A program made the position numbers and the translations under genes. The notes beneath the pieces were generated by a model. That model was given only the letters and a program-made list of their open reading frames with translations. It had not been told where the DNA came from and made no database searches. Shown here one piece after another: positions 32,701 through 42,480 of a stretch of 64,000 nt of DNA (positions are counted from its first letter, which is position 1; every line of letters begins with the position of its first letter). The stretch is from Rhizopus arrhizus (lineage: Eukaryota; Mucoromycota; Mucoromycetes; Mucorales; Rhizopodaceae), in contig JAKZZE010000009.1 in assembly GCA_024220505.1 (NCBI GenBank), positions 1,914,792 through 1,978,791 on the forward strand, read 5' to 3'.

Positions 32701-35423
32701 TCAGGGCCAAAAACAGGGAACTGATTGAACGCTGATTTAAGGTCCAGTGTGGAAAAGACAACTGCATCAGTCATTGAGTTAAAAATGTCATTAATTAGTG
32801 GAAGTTGATGATTATCCACTGGTAAAACCTTATTTAACATACGAGGATCTAAAACTAATCTAATTTTATCTGTCTTAGTGCCATCAAGGTTTTTCTTAAA
32901 CGTTACGGTCATTGGTAAATTCCATGCAGAAGGTTTTGCGGGGACAATGATACCGTCATCGAGCCAACTATTAATTATTTCCATCACTTTAGGTTGAACC
33001 GAATAAGGAATGGGATATTGTTTTACATTAGCAACATAGTTTTCAGGAGTAGGTAAATACAAAACCGCGTCCTTTATGTTACATAACGTGTTCTTATTTA
33101 GTTTTTTGTTAGCTTCGACATACGATTTAATAGCCAGATCAAACGTTTTTTGCTCTTTATCAGTACCAGCACGAGAGATGTTAGGCTCATAGGCTTTGTC
33201 GACAATAGAATCATCAATTTCTTTTTCAGTACTCTTGTGTTTAACGGCTACATTCATTAAGTGGATAGAGAGTTTTGGTAAAAGATCTATACCGACTAGA
33301 ATCTTATTTTCATAAGAGAGAATACTGTCATCAATGACATCAAATTTATGTTGGATTACATGATTAACATTGTCATACTCGACATTGACGAAATGAGCTG
33401 TTTGCATTCGCGGAATCGTCGAACCATTAGCAAGGATGAGATTACCGGGAACAGCGTGGAACTCAATATTATTATCATTAGCGAATTTTTTGTTCATAAC
33501 AGAGACGTTAGCACCTGTATCAATGATACCGTAAGCGTTAACACCGTTAAGAGTTATTGGGGTAACAGGTGAAAAAGACACACTGTCAGAATTAAATGGA
33601 TTGTCAATGTCTCCAACATTATTATTACGCAAGGCAAAAATCTTAACGTCATTAATGGTCTCAAAGTCAAAATGGTCAAATAAATAAGGCGTGATCAAAG
33701 ATCTGTCAAATTCTTTATAAATTCTATCGTATTCGTCTTCAGAAGAAGAGTCGCAAGAGGGAGAATCAGAAATGATATTATTATTTTGACTAGAAGTGAT
33801 AGAAGAGTGAAGATTATTAGTCCCGCTCTTATTAAGGTTTTGACAGGCAGTGTTAGGCTCGAGGGTTAACTCAAGGCTAGCAATAGCTTTGTCGGTATTA
33901 CTTAAAGAGTTATTACTTACAGATCTGTTGTTGTGCTGATTGTTGTTTTTACGTTGATCGTAGCGTTTACGTTGAGCACAATTTTCAGCATGAGAAGTGG
34001 TGTACTTGGCAGATTCACAAAAAGTACAAATACCACGACGCTTGAGATCAGCAATTTTTTCATAAAAATCATTGTATTTTTTGTTGTTGTTATTGCTGTT
34101 GTTGTTATTGCTGTTGTTGTTATTGCTGTAGTTGTTGCTGTTGTTACTGCTGGTAGGAAAAGCCTTGACAGGAGTAATTCTTTCATTGATGGGTGGTGAA
34201 AAAGCTGCTAATTTTCTTTTTTTGTAATTTTCACTATTATCATTAGTAGGCTTCTTTACTTGTTCCCTCTGCATATCCTTTTGGATATACAGAAGAGAGC
34301 TTTCTAGATTGGCCATATTTTTCATTAAAATAGCTTCAAAGTTGTCCCAAGACATATTTAATGGCGAGGGAGCATTACAAGGAGCATGAATACTGTGACC
34401 TGGATGTGCAGGCTCAGTAGAAGGTAGATTTTTTGTATGGTTAGTAATTGTAGCCATAATAGTATCTTGAAACTTTGATGTGTAGAGTCTTGATACAAAA
34501 AGAGAATTGATGACATGGTTTTCAGTGAAAGGAACCTTGGCACCAACAGAAAAAAGACGAAAGTGGTGTAAAGCATCAGCCAAAGATTGATCAGGCCTTT
34601 GCTTGAAGTTGAGTAGCAGCTTCATCCATGTTTGAGGGGTGGTTTGAGAGGCAAGGTCAAATTTTTGTTGTAAAAGGGCCTTGGCATCATCCCAGGTAAC
34701 TTTTCTTTTTAATTCAACAACTGACTTCTTGACATAGCGGCAAAACCAATCGTAGTGAAGATTATTATCGCAAGATTCAAAGCAAATTTCCAAGTTTGAT
34801 AGCCAATGATCTTGAATTGAGACATTATGATCCCTGAAAGCTCTTTCGAACTCTCTAAGGAACATTTCTAAAGATGGCTCATTAGTAGCATTGTTATTAT
34901 TTTTGTTACCCGAATGCTGAGTGAGTTGGTACATAGCACTTGCAGTTGGATTAACATTAAACTTGGGAAGTTCTTTGCTGGGAATATACATATTATTAAT
35001 GTGATATGAGACAGGAGTCTCTTTTATCGCACTATTAAGGGAAATAATATTCACTTGATCAGCTATTAACTTATCAAAACGTTCTAAGGACTTTGTAGCG
35101 AAGGACAACTTTTTATCGTTGGACTCCAATCCCTCGAAATTGTTTTGCATTACGAATTGAATATTTTGGTCATTGATGCTGTCAATAATCTTCAACATGG
35201 CAGCTTTTTGACTATGAAGTTTGTTAATAAAATCCTCAGGTGAGAGGGTTTCAGCATTGTTGTTGGATGAAGAAGCTTCAGTCATAGTAGTGTCTTCTTC
35301 GTTGGTTGGATGGATCATATTATCGCTGGATGAGATGGATATCTTGTCCAACGAGTTGGCAACTTCATCTGGAGATGAGCTTGCTGGCGGTGGTTGTGGA
35401 TTAGGTTCGACGTCAGAATTCAT
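29790..35423 (-). CDS. Gag-Pol polyprotein of family C chromovirus, one ORF
   Basis: 1,877 residues with no stop or shift between gag and pol. Gag part: capsid-like region (~residues 150-330), an Asn-rich linker coded by AAC/AAT repeats (~residues 425-450), and a zinc finger CTFCESAKYTTSHAENC. Then protease (IIDTGANVSVMN), RT (STLDLKSAFNQFP, CFVDDICVFSS), RNase H (IATDSSDFGTG, TMRELLGVVYAL, LYTDHKAL), and integrase HHCC (GHYGAEQMVKRLHNEG...CNECMKH) with D,D,E (AIDLGGP, LQSDNGTEF, NGLSERFVQ). A chromodomain follows (YLVRWKNYSSEWDEWL) with a basic tail. The ORF starts only about ten bases after the 5' LTR. The protein looks intact, but the truncated 3' LTR should prevent normal reverse transcription of this copy. 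Confidence 0.95.
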   Translation of the reverse strand: MNSDVEPNPQPPPASSSPDEVANSLDKISISSSDNMIHPTNEEDTTMTEASSSNNNAETLSPEDFINKLHSQKAAMLKIIDSINDQNIQFVMQNNFEGLESNDKKLSFATKSLERFDKLIADQVNIISLNSAIKETPVSYHINNMYIPSKELPKFNVNPTASAMYQLTQHSGNKNNNNATNEPSLEMFLREFERAFRDHNVSIQDHWLSNLEICFESCDNNLHYDWFCRYVKKSVVELKRKVTWDDAKALLQQKFDLASQTTPQTWMKLLLNFKQRPDQSLADALHHFRLFSVGAKVPFTENHVINSLFVSRLYTSKFQDTIMATITNHTKNLPSTEPAHPGHSIHAPCNAPSPLNMSWDNFEAILMKNMANLESSLLYIQKDMQREQVKKPTNDNSENYKKRKLAAFSPPINERITPVKAFPTSSNNSNNYSNNNNSNNNNSNNNNKKYNDFYEKIADLKRRGICTFCESAKYTTSHAENCAQRKRYDQRKNNNQHNNRSVSNNSLSNTDKAIASLELTLEPNTACQNLNKSGTNNLHSSITSSQNNNIISDSPSCDSSSEDEYDRIYKEFDRSLITPYLFDHFDFETINDVKIFALRNNNVGDIDNPFNSDSVSFSPVTPITLNGVNAYGIIDTGANVSVMNKKFANDNNIEFHAVPGNLILANGSTIPRMQTAHFVNVEYDNVNHVIQHKFDVIDDSILSYENKILVGIDLLPKLSIHLMNVAVKHKSTEKEIDDSIVDKAYEPNISRAGTDKEQKTFDLAIKSYVEANKKLNKNTLCNIKDAVLYLPTPENYVANVKQYPIPYSVQPKVMEIINSWLDDGIIVPAKPSAWNLPMTVTFKKNLDGTKTDKIRLVLDPRMLNKVLPVDNHQLPLINDIFNSMTDAVVFSTLDLKSAFNQFPVFGPDQHKTTFTAPNNLQYMYRGAPFGISTISQLFSRIMLNLFKDLPYVKCFVDDICVFSSSMHAHFLHVKKVLQILTNANLRVNFEKTYLAKSAVYLLGYCISAEGKKIDTRKLTNIHEWPRPTTQKQVQSFLGFVNYFRQHTPNASFLMAPLDALRSHDEKINGPFIWTSTHQMHFDSIKRILSSEFVLSHPDLSRPFCIATDSSDFGTGCCLYQEFEVTQSNGEMSKIKKYIGFMSRSLSRSEKRYSVTMRELLGVVYALTQFHKFIWGTRFTLYTDHKALCYIHSQKNANSMLIKWLDVILDYNFNVVHVRGLDNILPDKLSRLYPPKEPVEHEQDLNEGKRIASFRSNYATSNDINNKKRHRAHVKHNVSINVILVDHKPTTSDAQPYVYPATHSDDIVNYNRNLDISSNFHSFNRKFNDSNEYNDFNRLHDKNIFYVQSAHSVFKDYFVPPDSEHRELMTDAHNKVGHYGAEQMVKRLHNEGIHWPNLISDCVKFVRQCNECMKHNIEKKGYHPLRSIYSYYPGDHYAIDLGGPMHTTSTSNNNYFMVIIDGCTRFCILRALPDKKADTILRALIDVFCIMGFPTKLQSDNGTEFKNSLSKDLANAMGYDHRFITPLHPSANGLSERFVQTVKKLLAKSTNGVGNDWDEFLPSIQLAMNNRISKRLNSTPFSLMFARKMIEPYGFRSDKDKLKEVKGKPPMSHEELMKRIDYMTDIVFPAITAKTKAQVELEQAKFNDTHRLADYAPGSHVMVRIPTKSGQLAPAYEGPFTALRKNQGNAYILRDETGVLMPRSYTTTELKLISNEEIIELDDEGNEIQNYEVEAVLNHRGPPKNREYLVRWKNYSSEWDEWLTADKFNDPDILRKYWKNMGQKYVPPKNSKITNSPSSSEVLKTNPSGTISTMMKSVSLDDDNSNLAGVAIHSTNHNSKRSYPHTISRQSKKARRDKQNRHSTPNVSVAATRNSKKL

Positions 35424-35432
35424 CGAAAAAAA

Positions 35433-35731
35433 TGTGGAATAGGCGTCTTGTTCTCTCGATTAATAAAATTAACAAATAAATCAAATAATCGATGAGTCTC
35501 TTGAACCTCTTTATTGAGTAAGGACGAGAGAGAGAGCCCATTCAATACAAACTACGTCTTAGAATATAACAATATGATTTAGGGTCCGAGGTAGTACGGT
35601 ATAAATTGTGTGGGCTGTTTATCGTACATAGCACGAAGTGCTATATATGATATACAGTCAAATTATTAATTTTAAGAATCTTTTGAGTGATCTCACACGA
35701 CATTAAGGAAATTATTAGAGTAAATACGACA
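35433..35731 (-). repeat. 5' LTR, family C
   Basis: About 299 bp on the minus strand from TGTCGTATTTACTC at 35731 to ...ATTCCACA near 35433. The inner boundary is judged from alignment with the relic at 57131-57316. The outer edge lies inside an LTR B, which this element entered. Confidence 0.75.
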
Positions 35732-37641
35732 ATATATTTATATGAAATGCCTCCAGTCAGATCAAAGTTGACTAGGTACCTGATCCATTATTATTCATTT
35801 ACAGAAATGATGAATAATAAAGGTCATGACTTATTTATTGTTCATGTTTACTTTATAGGATGAATCTAATAGTGATAGTTTTATATAAAAAAGAAGAAGA
35901 ATATATTTTATTTGATAAAGATTTAAATTATTATCTTCTATCAGTTTTAATATACAGTAGCGGACAAAACTGGTGCACAAAACTTTTTTTCAGCTTTTAA
36001 CTACCATTACCTGCTCATGGTAATTGCAATAGTCATGAAACTGTACTAGAAGGAGGATATACTAGTCATTGTAATTTATGTATGTTCTAAGCATGACATT
36101 GTTAAAACTGAGCCATAAGCGTGCTTTGAATTTATAAAATCTTATATTTTCTAAAAACCGCAAAAGTGGCTAAAATCTTAGACTTTATATAATCATCTCA
36201 TCTCTTGATATTATCGGATATTCTTCTTTGCATATGCTAATAATATGCGTGTATATCATTTTCAGTAAAAGAACCCGGCTCTTTAACTATTCTTTTCCAA
36301 AGATCATCGACCCTTTTTGATCTAGTGTCGTATCATCATACCTTTGCCATCAATTGCCACCTGGCATGCTTAAGCGGACTTAGGCCGGGATTAGTGGCGG
36401 CTAAACTTGTAGCACAGAAGCGCTGTTATCAAATATTGAGTTTATGACATGCGTTGACTTGTGCCTTGTGTCATTGTCATACTGAAACGAGAGATTACGA
36501 CGTTTTAGACCACTATACGCTAGGCTTTTGTGGTATGAAGTAAGCGAAATATATGTGTATATTTATGAGTTCATTATACCATCGTATACCTGACACACAT
36601 ATTCTGGTCCTCAATATCTAATACAGCCTTAAAACATAACAGAGCAGCCAGCATGCTTCATTGTTTGATCACCGTGAAAAAATCGCTCAGGTTGCTCGAC
36701 TTGCTTTCAATATTAGTGTATACTATCTGCATCCATAATGTTCATATTTGTTTCATTGCTAAAGATAGCAGACTTCCAGCCCTCTATAGTATACAATGGC
36801 TTGTTGTGATACCACATTCATCGCTTTTTCCGACTTATACAGCTGATGAAATTCTTCGATTCCTTACTTCCGGACTCAAAATCTAGCTTCCTACAGTGCC
36901 TTCAGACTGACAATTTGCTAATACTGTATCTTAAGGTCCTCAAAATGTGCTGAGCATCGGGAACTGTGTGTAACGGACCTTGTCCAAGCTTTAGGTTGGT
37001 GATTGAGCTAGTAACTTTTCAGACTAAAAGCGGAATACCTTCATGATCACAAGACATTAAGTTTCTTTCTTCCCTCTTTCTCCTGTTGATTGTCCATTTA
37101 GAGATTCTTGTTATTCTAGAAATATCTGCTGTCGTACGAACTAAGTGTATTCGAGATCTCAGAGTTTCGTTTTTACAGTTGCTTATTTTCTTAAACATAT
37201 AAGGCTAGTACTTTGTTATAGTGAATAGGGTAAAAACAAAAGGGGGGATTCAATGGGAAATACAAAATAACTACGGTTTTATATATTTTTTAAGAGCTAC
37301 TAAAATTCACTAATATGCTGTGAAATCTGAAAGCAAACGGGAGAGATATGGGGAAAATTGAAAGAAGGCTAGACAAGCACCACATTTTTGGCGAAAATTG
37401 AAATATGCAAAAAATCACTGAAAATGACCTTATGCCTGGGGATGTCCGGTACAGTTCCGGTTTACATAACATAATGTATATTTTGGACTGTCTTTCAGAT
37501 GGTATATGCCACAAAAGTCGCAGACATATGGCGGAGATACAATGTTGATTTTAATTTTTGTGCACCAGTTTTGTCCGCTACTGTACTTCTTTTAGTTGTG
37601 ATTATTCAATGTCCGTTATGATCAGACGCTGTTCTACAACA
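35732..37641 (-). mobile_element. LTR B, 5' part, carrying Tc1-like copy 3
   Basis: Minus-strand LTR B starts TGTTGTAGAACAGCG at 37641 and runs to about 37585. It is interrupted by the Tc1-like element and continues 35953-35732, where family C begins. The part of LTR B beyond the family C insertion is not present on the other side. LTR B itself sits in the pol region of the family D element. Confidence 0.88.
35955..37583. mobile_element. Tc1-like family 1, copy 3 (uninterrupted)
   Basis: 1,629 bp between inverted CAGTAGCGGACAAAACTGG-type ends. The TA duplication is visible at 35953-35954 and 37584-37585, and the LTR B sequence rejoins perfectly when it is removed. The internal minus-strand transposase relic is broken as in the other copies. 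Confidence 0.95.
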
Positions 37642-37642
37642 C

Positions 37643-38073
37643 CTTTGTTTTTCTTTTTGGTTTCTTGACCGTTCTATTAGTTTGCATTGTTTGTTCTGTT
37701 TCCATAGCTTCGGGTTGACGTGTGACAACAGGCTGATGTGAAATCAATGGTTGTTGTGTGATTATGGGTTGATGCGTAATGATAGGTTGTGTAGTAGTAA
37801 CATCATTTACTTTACCCTTGGCTTTCGTGGTTGATCTCCTAACTCTTTCTCGTGTGCCTTTGCTTGGTTTTTCGTATGGAATGCTTGTAGTGACTTCAGG
37901 TGGGTATTCTGGTCTTACAACTGCATATAAATCGTGTGTAAAGGCTGGTAAATAAGTTTCGCTTTGTGTGAGGAGTGCATTGAGATTGTGGGGTTGATTA
38001 TTAATGGATTTGTTATATTTTTGGTTATTCGATTGACCATTACTTTCATTTTTGAAAGCAACCGAACCAACTA
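37643..38073 (-). CDS. Start of Pol in -1 frame, family D (truncated)
   Basis: After the slippery site the -1 frame is open for about 143 codons, from LVGSVAFKNESNG through RTVKKPKRKT, where LTR B cuts it off. It is rich in Gln, Thr and Lys and has repeated THQP/TQQP-type units, with no catalytic motif yet. It resembles the basic linker that precedes protease in some Pol proteins. Protease, RT and integrase are missing here. Confidence 0.7.
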
Positions 38074-38080
38074 GTTTTTT
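38074..38080 (-). promoter_or_regulatory. -1 ribosomal frameshift site A_AAA_AAC
   Basis: On the minus strand gag reads TCA AAA AAC TAG. The heptamer A AAA AAC in the gag frame followed at once by a stop is the canonical X XXY YYZ slip site used by retroviral gag-pro junctions. The -1 frame is open for ~430 bases downstream. The pseudoknot or hairpin that should follow was not verified. Confidence 0.75.
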
Positions 38081-38594
38081 GACTGGTTAGGTTGTTGTGT
38101 TTGAGGCTGTTGCGGGAGCGGTCTGTTATATTGCGGACGGTAAGTTTGATTATTAAAGTTATTTCTGTTTCGTCCTTGATTGCTATAGTCTTGTCTTCCG
38201 TAATTATTATCATTACGTTGGTAACCATTGTTATTATAAATATTATTATTGTAGTCGTTGTTGTTATAACCGTTATTGTTGTAATCGTTATTGTTATTTT
38301 GGTGTTGATTCTGATAATTATCATTGTAGCGAGTACGACGATTGTAATTTCTAACAGGGCTTTGATATTGCTGTTGATTACCCAATTCATTTCTGATGGT
38401 TTGTTGAATAAGATTGACCAGATCCTGTTGATGATTATGTTGACCAGGATATGTTCCATTGTTCCTTTGAACTTGATGAGGATAATTTTGAGCATGATAA
38501 TTATTACGAGTGATTTCCAATGTTGATAGTTGGTTAGGACCAGTTACAATTTGAGGGTTAGGTATTACAGTATTAACCATTCCGTAAGGATGTA

Positions 38595-40258
38595 CAGTGG
38601 GTGGAAAAAAGGTTCCAATGTTTTCGTCTCGCAACTTTAACGCTTTATAACTTTTGAAATACAAATGGTAACGACTCACAAAAACATGCATTTTGTAGCG
38701 CTTTTGCAGCTTATATTAGTGAAAAAAAATTTTGTTTGAACTGTTACACAATCGCGAATAAACTAACATTAAGTACAAAAACCAACATTGGAACCATTTT
38801 TCCACTACAACTCTAGATAACTTTATTTGTTATTTAATGGAATATTCACTAGAGCTTTTTAGCTGATTATGAGTCATACCATTCTGGCTATCGCCGAAAA
38901 AGACTATGTGACTTATAAAATTAATTTATCCCGGGTCAAAACTTTTTTTTTTCCTTTTCTTTCTTTACATAACAAAGATTTGGGGTATCACTACACATAT
39001 GGTTCGCTCTCTCCCTAAAAACAAGCAAAAAAGCATCAAATCATTGGTTTTACAAGACAAGCCGTACTCAGTGATAATGGAACGTATTCCTAACTTAAAA
39101 AAATGTACTTCAAGTAGATATGCCAACAAGTTTTCTCCTAGTAGAGTAACAGCAAACCCTGGTAGAAAAGCTGTTCTACGCGTTACCACCAAGTCTTATA
39201 TACGTAAGCAGACTGTTAATGGTACCCTCAAGACTGCGGAGGCTGTCCATAAGTACCTAGTATGCACTGGTCACAATATTAGCTACTCAGGTACCATTAA
39301 GGTTATGAAAAGCATGAACTTCCATGCTAAGATAAAGGTAAAAAAGCCTTTATTGACTAAGGTTCAGCAAACAAGACGACTAGCATGGGCGGAAGAGCAT
39401 AAAAACTGGACAAGCGATGACTGGAGACGTATGGTATTAAGTGACGAAACAAAAGTCAACGTTTATGGGTCAGATGGTTGCAAATACGTTTGGAGTCGAC
39501 CAGATGATAAACTTCAACCCCATCATCTCGACTTGACAGTTAAAGGAGGGGGTGTTAGCATTATGGTATGGGGTTGTATTACCTACGACGGGCCTGGTTA
39601 TGCATGCTGGATTAGTGAAGGCACAATGAAGGCTTCTGATTATGTCGGGATTCTTAGTACAACTCTTATGGATAGCCTTGAACACTATGATTACAATCCT
39701 CAGGACATCTATTTTCAGCAGGATAACGATCCTAAACACACGTCAAAGCTAGCTAGGCAATGGTTCAAGGATAATAACTTCAACTGTAACCATAACTTCA
39801 ACTGGCCTTCATAAAGTCCAGATCTAAACCCAATAGAGCACATCTAGCATCACCTTAAGCTCAAGTTAAGTGCATATGATACTAGGGCAAAAGGTGTGCA
39901 TGAATTATGGGATCGTGTTGAAAAAGAATGGTCTACTTTTACAGCAGAAGACTGTAGGAGATACATAGACAGTATGCCCGATCGTTGTAGAGCTGTAATT
40001 GCTGCGAAGGGCGGTCATACGAGATATTAATAAAATAAAGCATGTAGTGGAAAAATGGTTCCAATGTTGGTTTTTGTACTTAATGTTAGTTTATTCCCGA
40101 TTGTGTAACGATGCAAGCAAAATTTATTTTTCACTGATATAAGCTGCAAAAGCGCTACAAAATGCATGTTTTTATGGGTCGTTACCATTTGTATTTCAAA
40201 AGTTATAAAGCGTTAACGTTGCGAGACGAAAACATTGGAACCATTTTTCCACCCACTG
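38595..40258 (+). mobile_element. Tc1-like family 2, full-length copy
   Basis: 1,664 bp with TA at 38593-38594 and 40259-40260. It has ~210-bp inverted ends, each with GTGGAAAAATGGTTCCAATG-type sites in opposite orientation at its outer and inner edges. Removing it restores the family D gag frame, so it arrived after gag was intact. Confidence 0.95.
38999..40030 (+). pseudogene. Tc1-like transposase (family 2), two nonsense codons
   Basis: 343 codons from MVRSLPKNKQ to TRY-stop, a normal length for Tc1 transposases. The N-terminus has the paired helix-turn-helix region and a GRKA-type basic patch. The catalytic core has MVLSDETKVNV (Asp), FQQDNDPKHTSK (Asp) and LNPIEHI (Glu). TAA at 39812-39814 replaces the Gln of SQSPDLNP, and TAG at 39845-39847 replaces the Trp of EHIWHH. 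Both positions are sense codons in the fragment at 4924-5486. There is no frameshift, so decay is recent. Confidence 0.93.
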
Positions 40259-40972
40259 TAAGTTAGAGATTGGGATTACTTGAGCAGGCCTTTCGTTTGC
40301 ATCAATCAACTCTATATTATGATCATTTGATGGGTATCTCTGATGATAAACACCATCGTCATGATATATGAGAGCGTTGTTTACATTTCTTGGTATGAAT
40401 GGGTTGTCAACCATTGCGATTTTGCGTGGACGATTTGCGTTCCACCATCCTTCTGCGTGGTTTAACCAATCTTGAAATGTTCTAGCACTGCTTTGTATAC
40501 AAAATTGTTTGATATCCCTTAATAAGCCTGCGCGAAAGCGGCTTTCAATTACGGCCTCACTAGTGATGTTGGCCAAATCAGCGGCTTCACGTAATCTTGA
40601 AAGGAATATTTGAGGATGTTCTTGATCTCCTTGGATCATATCATTGAATTCCAATTCGTAATTCTGAATTAATTCAGGAGTAATATAGTGACTTTTCAAA
40701 AGTTCCATAGCTTCATCGTAAGTCACTTGAGGATGATCCTTGAGTATAGTTTTTTCAAAGTAGATTTTAGCAGCTCTACGTAACTGAGATTTGAGAATAG
40801 CGAGTTTGCGATTGTCACTATGAGTATTGCTGAGTATAAGGTAGGAATCCAGTAGCTCTTGGAAATGACGGAAGTCTTCGCCTTCATAGCCATAGAATTC
40901 GATTAATTTAGGACGATATCCTTGAATTTGGTTGCTGTTTTGCACCAACGCGATAGGTTCTGTAGTTGCCAT

Positions 40973-42200
40973 TGTTGATTCGATTTTGAATAAGTTCTTT
41001 TGATTAGTTTGATTGATTTCTTGATTTGATTTAATTTCTTGATTAAATTCGATTTATTGATTTAATTCCCTCGTAGTGACCACCAAATGTAATTTTTTGT
41101 TGCTTCAATGGCTTGTAAGAGTTAACGGTTTTGAAATAAAGTAAAGTTGATGAAAATGGATAAAAAAAATAAGAGTTGGGTAGAGTATTGATATTAGGTT
41201 TGCTTGTAAGTGACCACCAGATCTTGTTAAGTAGATCAAACTTGTTTGTAATAAAGTAACTTGATAAGAGTATTAAAAGGTTTTACAATGAAGATAATTG
41301 GCTTCAAGGGACTTGTCTTGCTTGTGTTTTAAGAGTGTTATACCAAAAGATTCAGGGATAAAGATACTTGATTTATTGGATAAAATATATTTAAGATAAG
41401 TAAAGCTAAAATATATAAGTCAAGAGAAGTAAGTCAAGATAAGTGAAGTAAAATAAAAATAAAAGCTTGTCTATTTTATAGACAAAAGAAAATAAAGTTT
41501 GATTTTTGAAATAAGCTTTTCTTTTTGAAATAAGCTTTACTTTTTGAAATAAGGTTTGATTTTTGAAATAAGCTTCAATTTTTGAAATAAAGTTCAAAAA
41601 TTGAACAAGGTTCAATATGGGGTAATCACTAGGCGCAATCGTCATGACTTGCTTCGTCACACTAGTGTTACTTAGTAGGTACTTGTGATTTGAGTATAAG
41701 GTTATAGAGTAGATTTGATGTATTTAGTTGTTGTTTGAAGTGTTTCGTAAGAGAAACTTGTTATTCTTGATATAAAGTTTAAGCGAAAGCTTGATATAGG
41801 TAGTGACCACCAGATCTTGTTTGTTAAGATCGATAAAAAGTGTGTTGTAAAATAAAAAGATAATATAAAAAGGGGTTCAAAGAGCTCAATGAAGAGTCTG
41901 AATATAAGATATAAGTGATTCTTTTATTGATATTGATAAGAATAAGAATAAAAATAAAAAAGGGTTTGTTGGATATTTATATAAAATTTGTTGCCTTGAT
42001 TCTCCTTGTTGGATTAATTTTTCCTTTAACCGAAAGTTTTCGGTCTAACGACTCAAGTCATTTTGTTGACTCAAGTCGCCAAAACGACTTGCATCGGAAG
42101 GGATTTGTACGACCCGATTGCCGTTTTCGTCACACTAGGACTGAGTCCCTTCTTCCGCAAAAGTTACACCAACTGCGTCACAGTAGAATAAAAATGAGAA
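40973..42200 (-). mobile_element. Stacked LTR/leader sequences, family D
   Basis: The minus-strand motif TGGTGGTCACT occurs at 41802-41812, 41209-41219 and 41075-41085. The first two follow aacaagatc and the third follows attacatt. Each is a plausible LTR end plus primer-binding site, and the third is the one that leads into gag. Sequence agtgtgacgaa recurs near 42130 and 41660, possibly two LTR starts. This suggests two or three partial LTRs of related elements piled up between gag and tRNA-Ala. Exact borders are uncertain. Confidence 0.55.
41499..41600. repeat. Tandem repeat of ~20 bp (TTTTTGAAATAAGCTT)
   Basis: Five to six units of a motif like tttttgaaataagctt(t/c) with alternating gat/ctt/act variants lie inside the family D LTR-like region. 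Confidence 0.85.
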
Positions 42201-42218
42201 ATACGAAAAAGAAAGAGC

Positions 42219-42291
42219 TGGAGAAGCTGGGCGTCGATCCCAGTGCCTCTCGCATGCTAAGCGAGCGCTCTACCATTTGAGCTACATCCCC
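42219..42291 (-). tRNA. tRNA-Ala(AGC)
   Basis: A 73-base cloverleaf on the minus strand, starting GGGGATGTAGCTCAAATGG (A box) at 42291. The anticodon stem CTCGC/GCGAG encloses the loop TTAGCAT, so the anticodon is AGC. The T arm is TGGG-ATCGACG-CCCA. The acceptor 3' strand CTTCTCC gives two imperfect pairs (G-T and T-T), somewhat weak for a host tRNA. A LINE begins within a few bases of its 5' end. Confidence 0.9.
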
Positions 42292-42480
42292 ACCTTTCTT
42301 TCGCTCTTCCGACCGTTACACAAGGTATAGTACGCGTAATCAACTTTGAACCCAAATATCTCTGCGAATACGATACATCCATCCACCGTTTTAACACCAA
42401 AATAATCGTCGTATTTTTCTCTACAAGTTATATTTTTTTCAACTCGATTGCTCTATTTTTCATCATTTTCGACATTTCCC

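Larger units (their letters stand above)
38071..40972 (-). pseudogene. gag: Gag of family D LTR retrotransposon, interrupted
   Basis: Starts MATTEPIALVQ at 40972. It is interrupted at a TA by the Tc1-like element at 38595-40258 and resumes in the same frame (...VIPISNL then HPYGMVNT...) to a TAG at 38071-38073. Without the insertion it is a gag of roughly 410 residues. The N-terminal ~190 residues have the helical gag fold (FYGYEGEDFRHFQELLDSY, FQDWLNHAEGWWN). The C-terminal part is an Asn/Tyr-rich low-complexity region, then Gln-rich. I see no zinc knuckle. The stop codon directly follows a slippery heptamer. Confidence 0.85.
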
